Source: G963663315 sp965204925 (GTDB lineage: Bacteria > Pseudomonadota > Gammaproteobacteria > Arenicellales > Poriferihabitantaceae). From it: a stretch of DNA of 64,000 nucleotides. Every line of letters starts with the position of its first letter. Position 1 is the first letter of the stretch. The stretch covers positions 496,001 through 560,000 of the forward strand of contig OZ242021.1 in the NCBI GenBank assembly GCA_965204925.1, read 5' to 3'. The position numbers and the translations under genes were made by a program. A model generated the notes under the pieces. That model was given only the letters and a program-made list of their open reading frames with translations. It made no database searches and was not told where the DNA came from. Below are positions 18,127 to 27,154 of this stretch, piece after piece.

Positions 18127-19782
18127 ATGACTGAACAGATACCTGAACGTGAATCAATGGACACAGATGTTGTTATTGTCGGCGCCGGCCCTGCCGGACT
18201 GTCGGCCGCGTGCAGATTGATGCAACTGGCCGCGCAGCAGGAACAGGAACTGTCGGTCGTTGTTCTTGAAAAAGGCTCCGAAGTCGGCGCCCACATCCTG
18301 TCTGGAGCGCTGTTCGAGCCGCGCGCCCTTGATGAATTGTTCCCGGACTGGAAGGAGCGCGGGGCGCCGCTTGACACTGAAGTGAAAAAAGACCGCATGC
18401 TGATGTTCAGAAACAGCGCAAAAGCATGGAATCTGCCACTGTGGATGGTGCCCGCCCCCATGCACAATGACGGAAACTACATTATCAGCCTCGGGCAATT
18501 GTGCCGCTGGCTGGCAGAGCGGGCCGAGGAACTGGGAGTCGAGATCTTTCCGGGCTTCCCCGCGGCGGAAATCCTGTTTCATGAAGATGGCAGTGTCAAG
18601 GGGGTGGCGACTGGAGAAATGGGGCGCAGCGCAAGCGGCGAAATCAAGGCTTCCTACGAACCCGGCATGGAACTGCATGCGCGGGTCACCCTGTTTGCGG
18701 AAGGCTGCCGGGGGCACCTGGGCAAACAACTGATCGAGCGCTTTAACCTGGCGGCGGACACACAGACCCAGCGCTACGCTATCGGCATCAAGGAACTGTG
18801 GCAGATCGACCCGCAAAAACACGAGCCGGGGCTGGCCGTGCACGGAGCGGGCTGGCCATTGTCCGAACACGGAGCATCGGGAGGCTCCTTTCTTTACCAT
18901 CTCGGAGATAACCGGGTTTCGATTGGGCTGATTACCGATCTGTCTTATAAAAACCCCTGGCTCAGTCCGTTCGATGAATTCCAGCGTTTCAAACTCCATC
19001 CGCGGATCAGGGAGTACCTTGAAGGCGGCAAACGCATCGCCTATGGCGCCAGAGCGATTACAAAGGGGGGCTTGCATGCACTGCCCAGAATGGATATGCC
19101 CGGCGCCTTGCTGATTGGTTGCGACGCCGGCACGTTGAACTTCTCCAGGATCAAGGGCTCGCACACCGCCATGAAATCCGGCATGCTCGCGGCCGAGGCG
19201 GTCTGCGACCACCTGTACGGCGGCAAGAGCCTGGAAGAATACGCGCCCCGTTTCAGGGATTCCTGGCTTTATCAGGAGCTGTACCGGTCGAGGAACTTCG
19301 GGGCGGCGTTACACAGGCTGGGCGTCTGGTTCGGCGGGGCTTATAATTTTATCGACCAGAGCCTCTTTTCCGGCAAACTGCCATTCAGGATCACCGATCC
19401 GATTGCCGACCACGAGTCCCTGAAAGCGGCCGCCGACTGCACACCGATCGAATATCCGAAGGCGGACGGCGTATTGAGTTTCGACAAGACCTCATCGGTT
19501 TATCTGTCCAATACCAACCACGAGGAAGACCAGCCGGGACATTTGCGACTGGACAACCCCGAACTGGCTGTCGAGACCAATTACCGCATTTACGCCGGCC
19601 CGGAACAACGCTTTTGCCCGGCCGGCGTGTATGAATTCATTAACACGGAATCGCGGCCCGAACTACGGATCAACGCCCAGAATTGCGTGCACTGCAAGAC
19701 CTGCGATATCAAGGACCCGACCGCAAACATCAACTGGGTCACACCCGAAGGATCAGGCGGTCCCAACTATACGGCCATGTAG
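18127..19782 (+). CDS. Electron transfer flavoprotein-ubiquinone oxidoreductase
   Basis: Passes electrons from reduced ETF, fed by acyl-CoA and dimethylglycine/sarcosine-type dehydrogenases, to the membrane quinone pool. The N-terminal DVVIVGAGPAGLSAACRL binds FAD, and VLEKGSEVGAHILSGALFEP is highly characteristic of the family. The middle segment carries LLIGCDAGTLNFSRIKGSHTAMKSG. The C-terminus has the [4Fe-4S] ligands in RFCPAGVYEF and NCVHCKTCDIKDP, ending NINWVTPEGSGGPNY. 551 residues is the normal length. ATG 18127 has AGGA eight bases upstream. It ends six bases from the convergent purL stop, with no hairpin between. ETF itself is not in the window. Confidence 0.95.
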   Translation: MTEQIPERESMDTDVVIVGAGPAGLSAACRLMQLAAQQEQELSVVVLEKGSEVGAHILSGALFEPRALDELFPDWKERGAPLDTEVKKDRMLMFRNSAKAWNLPLWMVPAPMHNDGNYIISLGQLCRWLAERAEELGVEIFPGFPAAEILFHEDGSVKGVATGEMGRSASGEIKASYEPGMELHARVTLFAEGCRGHLGKQLIERFNLAADTQTQRYAIGIKELWQIDPQKHEPGLAVHGAGWPLSEHGASGGSFLYHLGDNRVSIGLITDLSYKNPWLSPFDEFQRFKLHPRIREYLEGGKRIAYGARAITKGGLHALPRMDMPGALLIGCDAGTLNFSRIKGSHTAMKSGMLAAEAVCDHLYGGKSLEEYAPRFRDSWLYQELYRSRNFGAALHRLGVWFGGAYNFIDQSLFSGKLPFRITDPIADHESLKAAADCTPIEYPKADGVLSFDKTSSVYLSNTNHEEDQPGHLRLDNPELAVETNYRIYAGPEQRFCPAGVYEFINTESRPELRINAQNCVHCKTCDIKDPTANINWVTPEGSGGPNYTAM

Positions 19783-19788
19783 CGCGGA

Positions 19789-22700
19789 TTACGCCACCCA
19801 GTCGCGGGCATTGCGGAACATTTTGATCCACGGGCTGTATTCACCCCAGTCACCGGGATGCCACGAATTGCAAACAGCCCGCAAGACCCGCTCGGGATGA
19901 GGCATCATGATGGTAACGCGGCCGTCGGCGTTGGTGAATCCGGTCCATCCGTTCGCGGAACCGTTCGGATTGTATGGATAGACGGTGGTCGGGTGGCCGC
20001 GATTGTCGATATAGCGTACACACGCCTGATCATGCTCTCCAATCCTGTGCATACGGGACCGGTCTGAAAATACTGCCCGCCCCTCTCCATGAGCGGACGA
20101 AACAGGGATTTTCGAGCCGCCCATGCCGCGCAGCAGAATGGATTTTTCCGAACATATTTCCACCATGACAAAACGGGCTTCGAACTGCTCGGAATGGTTA
20201 CGGAAAAACCCGGGCCAATCAGAAGCTCCGGGAATAATGCTGCGGATGGCCGCCATCATTTGACAGCCGTTGCACACGCCCAGGGCAAAAATATCCGGCC
20301 GCTCGAAAAAGCGCTCGAAACGCTCTTTCAGGCACGGATTGAACAGGATTGATTTTGCCCACCCCTGACCGGCGCCCAGCACATCGCCGAATGAAAATCC
20401 GCCGCAGGCGGCCAGCCCCTTGCAGTCATCAAGCGTCACCCCGTCGATCAGGTCCGTGGTAGTCACGTCGAGCGCGTCAAACCCCGCGCTGTGAAAAGCC
20501 GCCGCCATTTCCAGTTGCCCATTGACCCCCTGCTCGCGCAGGATTGCCACTTTTGGCCGCGTCAAGGCAAGATTCGGCGCCGACCCGGCGCTAACAGGAA
20601 TGCGCGGACGAGCGCTGTCCGGATGGCGGAAGCTCAAATCACAAAACAGGCCGGGATCGGACTCATCAGCCAGACGTTCGTATTCCTCGTCGGCGCATTG
20701 CGGATTATCCCGCATACGCTGCATCTGCCAGGACGTCTGCGACCAGATGCGGTGGCACTCGACCCGGCTGCGGCAAAACAACAGTTCACCCCTTCTTTCG
20801 ATGCGTATGCGGTGATCGGCGGCAGGCTGCCCGATCCGGTGCAGACAATCCTGCATTCCCGAGGAGCGGACGCAGCGCAGAATTTCGTCGCGCCGTTCCC
20901 TGCGAGTCTGTACCACCGCCCCCAGTTCTTCGCTGAACAGGATGGCAAGGGGGTCTCCCGTTATCGAAGAGAGATCGATCGACAGGCCGCAACGTGAAGC
21001 AAACGCCATTTCGCACAACGTTGCGATCAGCCCGCCATCGGAGCGGTCATGATACGCGAGCAAACAGGAATCCCTGTCGAGCCGCCGGATCAGGGCAAAG
21101 AAACACTTCAGGCTGCGGGCATGGTCCACATCCGGCACATCGCACCCGATCCGGTTCAGGGTCTGGGCGAGTACACTCCCTCCCAGCCGGTGTTTCCCGT
21201 GACCCAGGTCGATGAACCACAAATCGGTCGGTTGTCCACCCGTCTCAAGAACCGGAGTCAATGTTTTGCCGACATCGGCGACCGGCGCAAATGCGCTGAC
21301 GATCAGGGATAACGGAGATATTACCTTTTGCTCGCAGCCGTGTTCATCCCGCCACACCGTTTTCATGGACATCGAATCCTTGCCCACCGGAATCGAGATC
21401 CCCAACTGCGGGCATAATTCCATGGCCACGGCCCGAACGGTCTCATAGAGCCGGGCGTCCTGACCTTGTTCACCGGCCGCCGCCATCCAGTTCGCCGACA
21501 AGCGGATTTGCCCGATATCGTCGATACAGGCGGCAGCCAGATTGGTAATGGATTCACCAATCGCCATACGCCCGCTGGCCGGACCGTCAATGACCGCGAG
21601 CGGCGCCCGTTCACCGACGGCGAAGGCTTCACCGGCAACGCCCCGATAACCGGCGCAAGTCACGGCAACGTCCGACACCGGCGCCTGCCAACGGCCTGCC
21701 ATCTGGTCGCGGGCAATGAGGCCGGTTACACTACGATCGCCGATCGTTACGAGAAAAGTCTTGTCTGCCACCGCGGGAAATGCCAACACCCGCTCCACAG
21801 CGTCGCCAATGGAAAGGCCGGAGAGGTCGGGTTCGTCCGATGATGGCCGCGATTCGGTGACCGCGCTGCGAAACATTTTCGGAGGCAACCCGAACAACAC
21901 ATCGATCGGCAGATCAACCGGAGAGGCCGCGCCCCCGCAAACATCCATATCCTGCGCACCCTGCCCATTGAAGTACGAATCGGTTACCGTGAGCACAGAT
22001 TCGCTCACGGCCACCCCCACCCTGGCGTACAGGCATCGCTCACGGCGACAAATTTGCTGGAACTCGCGATAGCGCTCCCGCTTGATGGCAAGGACATAAC
22101 GCTCCTGCGATTCATTGCACCAGATCTGCATCGGCGACATGCCCGGCTCCGCATTCAACACATCGCGCAGTTCAAAGCGTCCGCCGGATTCGCAATCATG
22201 CACCAGTTCGGGCAGCGCATTGCACAAACCGCCCGCCCCGACATCATGGATCGAAATAATCGGGTTACGCTGGCCCAGGGAACAGCAGCTGTCGATCACC
22301 TCCTGACAACGCCGCTGCATTTCCGCGTTGGCGCGTTGCACAGAAGCGAAATCAAGCGCTTCGGAACTGTCTCCGGAAGCGATACTGGAGGCGGCTCCGC
22401 CGCCGAGGCCAATCAGCATGGCCGGCCCGCCGAGCACGACAATGGGCGTGTTGTCAGGTATCGGTTTTTTGGCGACATGCGCGGGACGTATATTGCCCAG
22501 TCCGCCCGCCAGCATGATCGGCTTGTGGTAACCGTAACGCTGCCCCGGCTGGTCGGCAGCCTGCTCGAAAGTACGAAAATAACCGCATATATTGGGGCGG
22601 CCAAACTCATTATTGAACGCCGCCGCTCCGAGCGGAGCTTCCAGCATGATTTGCAGGGGCGCAGCGATGCGCCGTGGTTTTTGTTGCGGCAGTTCCCAGG

Positions 22701-23769
22701 GCTGCCCGAGATCGGGCAAGCGCAGATGCGACACCGAATAACCGACCAGCCCTGCTTTCGGTTTTCCTCCGCGGCCGGTGGCGCCCTCGTCCCGGATCTC
22801 GCCTCCGGCGCCGGTGGCAGCGCCGGCAAACGGTGAGATTGCGGTAGGGTGATTGTGCGTTTCCACTTTTGCCATGAAGTGTACCGGCTCCTGTACGAAC
22901 GAGTAGAGGCGGGATTCGGGATGCGCGGCAAAGCGCTCCGCCGCACAGCCCTCCAGCACGGCCGCGTTATCCCGATAGGCCGATAACGTTCCGCTACTGT
23001 TTTTCTGATGGGTGCTACGGATCATCGAAAACAGGGTGCGAGCCTCGTCGATACCGTCGATATTCCAGTGGGCATTGAAAATCTTGTGTCGACAATGTTC
23101 GGAATTGACCTGGGCAAACATCATCAGTTCAACATCGGTCGGGTTTCTGCCGAGATCAGCAAACCGTTGCAGCAGATAAGCCTGTTCTTCCCCGCTCAAT
23201 GCGAAACCGTATTGCCGGTTGGCGGCTTCGAGGGCCGGCGCCCCCCCGGCCAGCAGATCAACGATCGCCAGGGGAACAGGGCGCGAACTGGCGAACAGTG
23301 AACAAATATCGCGCTCACTATCAAGGAGAGACTCGGTCATCGGATCATAAATCACTGCACCCGCCGATTCCCGGGGCAGATCGTCGATCCCGGCAAACTG
23401 CCATCGAATGCCGCGCTCGACCCGCCGCACCGAATCCAGCCCGCACAGATGAAATATATCGGTCGCCTTGCTCGACCACGGAGAAATCGTCCCCAGGCGC
23501 GGGACGACGTAGCGCGTCAGCAGCCCATTGTCCGGCGAGCGGGCTGCGGCCGGGCGACCCGTGGCGCTGTCATCAACAGCATCGGCCTCGACATCAAGCA
23601 ACTGCGCGGCAACGGTCTTCTGCCCGGGAAGCAGCGTTTCACCATGATCGATAAAATAATAATGGACCGCCTCGACGCGCGCGCAGGAAGGCGCGAATTG
23701 CCGCACCCGAGCGAGAACCTTTTGCTTGCGAAACCCGCATAGCGCGTCAGCCCCGGCAACAATCAGCAC
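19789..23769 (-). CDS. purL: Phosphoribosylformylglycinamidine synthase
   Basis: ATP- and glutamine-dependent amidation of FGAR to FGAM, the fourth step of purine synthesis. This is the large single-chain form (1326 residues). The N-terminal PurS-like and linker region is followed by synthetase domains (MMFAQVNSEHCRHKIFNAHW; VETHNHPTAISPFAGAATG) and a C-terminal class I amidotransferase with the nucleophile in GVCNGCQMM and the catalytic HPE in MMPHPERVL. Start GTG 23769 has no strong ribosome site, but the N-terminus MLIVAGADAL fits the family poorly enough that a slightly different start is possible. It follows dapA on the same strand after 65 bases. Confidence 0.95.
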   Translation of the reverse strand: MLIVAGADALCGFRKQKVLARVRQFAPSCARVEAVHYYFIDHGETLLPGQKTVAAQLLDVEADAVDDSATGRPAAARSPDNGLLTRYVVPRLGTISPWSSKATDIFHLCGLDSVRRVERGIRWQFAGIDDLPRESAGAVIYDPMTESLLDSERDICSLFASSRPVPLAIVDLLAGGAPALEAANRQYGFALSGEEQAYLLQRFADLGRNPTDVELMMFAQVNSEHCRHKIFNAHWNIDGIDEARTLFSMIRSTHQKNSSGTLSAYRDNAAVLEGCAAERFAAHPESRLYSFVQEPVHFMAKVETHNHPTAISPFAGAATGAGGEIRDEGATGRGGKPKAGLVGYSVSHLRLPDLGQPWELPQQKPRRIAAPLQIMLEAPLGAAAFNNEFGRPNICGYFRTFEQAADQPGQRYGYHKPIMLAGGLGNIRPAHVAKKPIPDNTPIVVLGGPAMLIGLGGGAASSIASGDSSEALDFASVQRANAEMQRRCQEVIDSCCSLGQRNPIISIHDVGAGGLCNALPELVHDCESGGRFELRDVLNAEPGMSPMQIWCNESQERYVLAIKRERYREFQQICRRERCLYARVGVAVSESVLTVTDSYFNGQGAQDMDVCGGAASPVDLPIDVLFGLPPKMFRSAVTESRPSSDEPDLSGLSIGDAVERVLAFPAVADKTFLVTIGDRSVTGLIARDQMAGRWQAPVSDVAVTCAGYRGVAGEAFAVGERAPLAVIDGPASGRMAIGESITNLAAACIDDIGQIRLSANWMAAAGEQGQDARLYETVRAVAMELCPQLGISIPVGKDSMSMKTVWRDEHGCEQKVISPLSLIVSAFAPVADVGKTLTPVLETGGQPTDLWFIDLGHGKHRLGGSVLAQTLNRIGCDVPDVDHARSLKCFFALIRRLDRDSCLLAYHDRSDGGLIATLCEMAFASRCGLSIDLSSITGDPLAILFSEELGAVVQTRRERRDEILRCVRSSGMQDCLHRIGQPAADHRIRIERRGELLFCRSRVECHRIWSQTSWQMQRMRDNPQCADEEYERLADESDPGLFCDLSFRHPDSARPRIPVSAGSAPNLALTRPKVAILREQGVNGQLEMAAAFHSAGFDALDVTTTDLIDGVTLDDCKGLAACGGFSFGDVLGAGQGWAKSILFNPCLKERFERFFERPDIFALGVCNGCQMMAAIRSIIPGASDWPGFFRNHSEQFEARFVMVEICSEKSILLRGMGGSKIPVSSAHGEGRAVFSDRSRMHRIGEHDQACVRYIDNRGHPTTVYPYNPNGSANGWTGFTNADGRVTIMMPHPERVLRAVCNSWHPGDWGEYSPWIKMFRNARDWVA

Positions 23770-23834
23770 ACAAACAGACCCTGTAGAAAGAGAAGTCCCC
23801 GCAGTCCGGCCTGGCGGACATCAGGCTTCAGCGC

Positions 23835-24728
23835 TCAACTGTCCGACAACGACCCACCAACACCGGCAGAAGCCATCGCCTCGCGCAGGCGGTCATGATA
23901 CTGTTCGGAAAAAACAGTCAACGGCAAGCGAATCCCCTGTTCCACATAGCCCATTTCATGCACAGCCCACTTGACCGGAATCGGGTTGGATTCCAAGAAA
24001 AGCGCCTCATGCAACGGCGCGAGCCGCCCGTCAATCTCCCCGGCAGCGTCGAAATCACCCTGCAACGCCGCCATCAGCATTTCGTGCATCTGCCCGGGAG
24101 CAACATTGGCCGTCACCGAAATACAACCATGGCCGCCTGCGCGCACCAACTCCAGCGCCGTATCATCATTACCCGAATAGATTGCGAAGTCCGCACCGCA
24201 GCGCCGCCTGAAGTCCGCTACCCGGGAAATGTCCGATGTGGCGTCCTTGATACCGATGATATTGGGAATGGCAGCCAACCCGACAACCGTATCGTTCAAC
24301 ATGTCGAGCGAGGTTCGGGACGGCACATTGTACAGGATTTGGGGAATATCAACCGCCTCGGCAATATGCCTGAAATGCCGATACAAACCATGTTGGGTCG
24401 GTTTGTTGTAGTAAGGCGCCACGAGCAGACAGGCATGCACACCGAGCGCAGCGGCCCCGCCGGTCAACTCCACGGCCTCCGAGGTCGAGTTCCCGCCAGT
24501 GCCCGCGATGACCGGCAGGCGGCTATCGGCAAATTCGACCGTGCGGGCGATCACATCAAGCTGCTCATCAATGCTCAGGGTCGCCGACTCCCCTGTCGTG
24601 CCCACGGAAACAATTCCGTCGGTACCATTTTGGACATGAAAGTCCACGAGCTTGCGCAGACCGGAATAATCAATGGCGCCATCCTCCAGCATCGGCGTAA
24701 TCAACGCCACCAGACTACCTTTCAGCAT
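23835..24728 (-). CDS. dapA: 4-hydroxy-tetrahydrodipicolinate synthase
   Basis: Condenses pyruvate with aspartate semialdehyde, the first step of the diaminopimelate/lysine branch. 297 residues with GTTGESATL at 43-51, Tyr133 in ILYNVPSRT and the Schiff-base Lys161 in IIGIKDATSD, all at the same positions as in the E. coli enzyme. ATG 24728 is the start (MLKGSLVALITPM). It is probably transcribed with purL, which follows on the same strand after 65 bases. The upstream 274 bases hold only a hairpin repeat. Confidence 0.95.
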   Translation of the reverse strand: MLKGSLVALITPMLEDGAIDYSGLRKLVDFHVQNGTDGIVSVGTTGESATLSIDEQLDVIARTVEFADSRLPVIAGTGGNSTSEAVELTGGAAALGVHACLLVAPYYNKPTQHGLYRHFRHIAEAVDIPQILYNVPSRTSLDMLNDTVVGLAAIPNIIGIKDATSDISRVADFRRRCGADFAIYSGNDDTALELVRAGGHGCISVTANVAPGQMHEMLMAALQGDFDAAGEIDGRLAPLHEALFLESNPIPVKWAVHEMGYVEQGIRLPLTVFSEQYHDRLREAMASAGVGGSLSDS

Positions 24729-24852
24729 TTTTCACCACACGGAACACAGTTCTATAGCCGGTAATCTTACTGTCTTCAACATTATTAAACAAGCCGTTAT
24801 CCAGGTTCAGTCGTCCCCCAAGCGCATCAGCCTGCGCCGGCTGGCTCGGCTT

Positions 24853-24883
24853 CTGTCACTCCCCCTACAATGGGGAGTGACAG
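24853..24883. repeat. Perfect inverted repeat, REP-like hairpin
   Basis: CTGTCACTCCCC (24853-24864) pairs exactly with GGGGAGTGACAG (24872-24883) around a seven-base loop. Neither strand continues into a T-run, so a simple rho-independent terminator is unlikely. It lies between the dapA start and the end of the lipoprotein gene. Its GC-rich, symmetrical make-up resembles dispersed intergenic palindromes, but no second copy is in the window. Confidence 0.5.
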
Positions 24884-25002
24884 GGATTGGGGTAGATAAT
24901 GGTTGCGGGCGGGCACGGGTACCTGTCCCTGTGATGATGACCAGCCGTTGCAGCGCTGTACTGTCAGTCTCACTTGTTTCTGAATCTGTGCAATCTGTAT
25001 GG

Positions 25003-25943
25003 TTATTGTTTCAGGGCGCCGAACGCACCGACAATGCCCTGTTGCTCAACAACACCTGCTGTTTCTGCGTGGGCGGGCCCGTAAAAACCGCCCTTGACAA
25101 GATTCCCCGGGATTCCGGCCGACCAGGTCCCGTTGGCAGAGACCGGCACGTCAGCGAATCTGAAGCCAGCGACAGAATGCGCTGCATTACGGTCCAGATC
25201 CTTGATGTTGGTGAATGCTGCATCCAGTGTGCCGCTTGCCATGTCGAAGGTCAGACTGGCATCACCCATGAGGAAATTATTCCTGTTTGGGCCAGATTGT
25301 GGCGTACCGGTCATGACCCCCCGCCATGTCGCCGTAGCGCCGGGGCGAGTACCGGTCAGGTCACCAGCAACACCTCCAGTTCTTGTATGTAGCATCAAGT
25401 TTCTATTATCGATTGACCAATTGAATGTATCGGTCGTAGTCAAGAATCCACTATGATTTAGCCATCCGCCAAAATAGCGGTAGGCTTGAGTGTCTGTCCG
25501 GCCTTTTTGCTCAAACACCGTGACACCGTGCTTGGTCAAAATGGCTGTTATCTTCTCATTAGGATCTTTGTGCAGGTAGGACAAATCAAATGAAAGAGAG
25601 GTTCCGGCAGCCGAAAATGTACAACTGATACCCCTGCAGTCTGGTCTCACACGTACCTGTGTGTAATTCTGGACATTTGAATCTCCGTAAAGGTTGGAGA
25701 GAATCATGCTATCAACACGTCTGATAATTCCAGGTTCTCTTTCCAGGATGCTGGCCCCGGTTTCGCGTGGAGGCTGTGCGCCTGTCAGTCTTTGGGCGCG
25801 TGATTCGTACCCGTCCTGCGTCACGGCAGGGGTGCCGCCGCCCCCGCCCCCGCCCCTCCTCCGCAGCCATACATAGTAAAAGAAGCGGCAACAATCAGGC
25901 AGGCTGCGGACAGCGCGCGGAGAGAAAAATAATGAAGTATCAT
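25003..25943 (-). CDS. TbpB-like surface lipoprotein, frameshifted in its glycine linker
   Basis: ATG 25943 has GAGG nine bases upstream and begins a lipoprotein signal (MILHYFSLRALSAACLIVAA, then SFTMYGC with the acylated Cys). After the Cys comes a glycine-rich linker encoded by GGGGGC-type units. One G too few in the run at 25853-25856 throws the frame out. The rest stays open in the next frame from 25824 to 25003. Its C-terminal barrel ends KGGFYGPAHAETAGVVEQQG and then GAFGA, the hallmark of transferrin-binding-protein-B-like and Slam-dependent lipoproteins. These sit on the outer-membrane surface and bind host ligands or metal carriers; the ligand here is unknown. Slippage in the tract could switch expression on and off. 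No Slam or TonB receptor gene is adjacent. Confidence 0.7.
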
Positions 25944-26206
25944 GATTCGGGACCTCGATCCCCGGAACAGTTTATCAAGTGTATTGCATGGTGATTTTTC
26001 CTCATGGTTGAAAGAATGTGAAGTAAAAGTACCCGGCTTGAAGGTGGAGCCGCTGGCCCGGCGAGGGAGTGTGCGGGTCGGTTAAGTGTCCGGGAAAGTT
26101 AAGGAGCGCCCTGTTGAACAGGACGCTTGTGCCTTGCGTGGCTTTTGCGCCGCGGCGCTTTAGCGCACGGATTACAAGGAGTTCAGAAGTGTTGCCCCGG
26201 GGAATT

Positions 26207-26225
26207 GGGGGGGGGGGGGGGGGGG
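26207..26225 (+). repeat. Homopolymer tract of 19 G
   Basis: Nineteen consecutive G bases, far longer than any other run in the window. It lies about 265 bases upstream of the start of the TbpB-like lipoprotein gene, in non-coding sequence. Such tracts slip during replication and, near promoters of surface proteins, are known to cause phase variation. Whether it lies close enough to act on this promoter is uncertain, and its assembled length may be unreliable. Confidence 0.7.
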
Positions 26226-26389
26226 CATTGTTATCATTTTTCTTTATTTTTATATTCAGGGCCGTCAGGGGCGTTTTGCGGTTCCCGGGATCAGATAAGC
26301 AGGCGGATATTACGATACTGATTGGACGATTGTTGTTTATATTCTATAAACGATAATAAATCAACACATGAGCGTACGTTACCCCTGTG

Positions 26390-26466
26390 ATACAGCTCGC
26401 CGAGCTTGCCACGGGGTTTTTGATGCGCTCGAAACCGTCACGCGCCAGCCGAAGGAGACCCGCCAT
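26390..26466 (-). mobile_element. Transposase N-terminal remnant
   Basis: From ATG 26466 the minus strand reads MAGLLRLARDGFERIKNPVA. This resembles the start of a DDE transposase family whose C-terminus (GFEHNFGHGRQHL and following) is found near 51.3-51.5 kb. The likeness fades after about 24 residues. No terminal repeats or intact transposase are visible. The assignment rests on memory of the family and is tentative. Confidence 0.4.
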
Positions 26467-26616
26467 ACTGAGGGTCTTGCGAAACCAGGGTCTTGGGCAT
26501 GGTTAATCATCCGACTATGAAGAAACGAACCTTCATCATAACGTTTTTCCATGAAAAGTCCGCGAAAAGATTGTTTGACAGCCCCCTGAAAACAACGGAT
26601 TTGCTGATCCAAAAGG

Positions 26617-26634
26617 CTTGGCGGGAATTGCTGA
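26617..26634 (+). repeat. Dispersed repeat copy 1
   Basis: CTTGGCGGGAATTGCTGA. The same 18 bases occur on the opposite strand at 48987-49004, and the first 15 also on the opposite strand at 51090-51104. All three copies lie within gene-fragment mosaics that contain coiled-coil, Sel1 or transposase pieces. Confidence 0.7.
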
Positions 26635-26687
26635 CCTGACTTGGCCACACACTTGTTATTCATTGCCTGATACTTTATGATTGCCTG

Positions 26688-27092
26688 ATGAACGAAGCCA
26701 TTGCATTCGATACCCACCGCTTCATCAAGCGTCTGACCGCTTGCGGTTTCACCGAATTGCAGGCCGAGACCCTTGCCGATGAGCAGGTGACTCTGCTCAA
26801 TACCAATCTGGCCACGCGGACAGACATTGAAAATATCCGGGCCGATACCGAAACCCTGAGACAGGAAACCAGGGCCAACATTGAAGCGCTCAAGGCCGAT
26901 ACCGAAACCCTGAGACAGGAAACCAGGGCCGGCATCGAAGCGCTGAGACAGGAAACCAGGGCCGGCATCGAAGCGCTGAGACAGGAAACCAGGGCCGGTA
27001 TTGAGCAGGCGAAATTCGATCTGATGAAATGGATGTTCGGTGGTCTGATTGCACAGGGCGGTCTGGTCGTTGCCCTGATCAAACTGCTGTAG
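26688..27092 (+). CDS. DUF1640-like coiled-coil protein with C-terminal membrane anchor
   Basis: 134 residues. The N-terminal part FDTHRFIKRLTACGFTELQAE resembles the DUF1640/CCDC90 family. A heptad-rich middle contains repeated LRQETRAGIEA units, and a C-terminal hydrophobic helix (FGGLIAQGGLVVALIKLL) should anchor it in a membrane. The repeats are direct in the DNA: CTGAGACAGGAAACCAGGGC recurs at 26856, 26910, 26943 and 26976, giving 33-base units that can expand or contract. The function of bacterial members is not established. It converges on a DUF1703 gene, with about 60 bases between. A smaller protein of similar build lies at 49860-50159. Confidence 0.8.
   Translation: MNEAIAFDTHRFIKRLTACGFTELQAETLADEQVTLLNTNLATRTDIENIRADTETLRQETRANIEALKADTETLRQETRAGIEALRQETRAGIEALRQETRAGIEQAKFDLMKWMFGGLIAQGGLVVALIKLL
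26856..27008 (+). repeat. 33-base tandem repeats inside the coiled-coil gene
   Basis: Four near-identical copies begin at 26856, 26910, 26943 and 26976 (spacings 54, 33 and 33). Each 33-base unit encodes 11 residues of coiled coil, so changes in copy number keep the frame and alter rod length only. Confidence 0.85.
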
Positions 27093-27154
27093 CCACGGGA
27101 CGCCGCGTCAACTGTATCGGGTCAGCGCTCGCGCTCCCGTGGATGAGATACGTA

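Larger units (their letters stand above)
25944..26687. other. Repeat-rich intergenic region with a G19 tract and transposase debris
   Basis: 744 bases without an intact gene. It holds the promoter side of the lipoprotein gene, a 12-base palindrome GCGCCGCGGCGC just upstream of a run of 19 G (26207-26225), the N-terminal remnant of a transposase on the minus strand near 26415-26466, and one copy of an 18-base dispersed repeat (26617-26634). Open frames here (26069-26356 + and 26379-26717 -) are low-complexity or run across the remnant and are not convincing genes. Confidence 0.5.

Noticed and set aside
22054..22836. Plus-strand frame of 260 codons inside purL
   Set aside because: Shadow frame of a GC-rich conserved gene.
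26069..26356. 95-codon frame across the G19 tract
   Set aside because: Its middle is only the homopolymer, and the rest is low-complexity sequence.
26856..27008. 33-base direct repeats as a CRISPR or minisatellite element
   Set aside because: They are in-frame coiled-coil repeats of a coding gene, without spacers.
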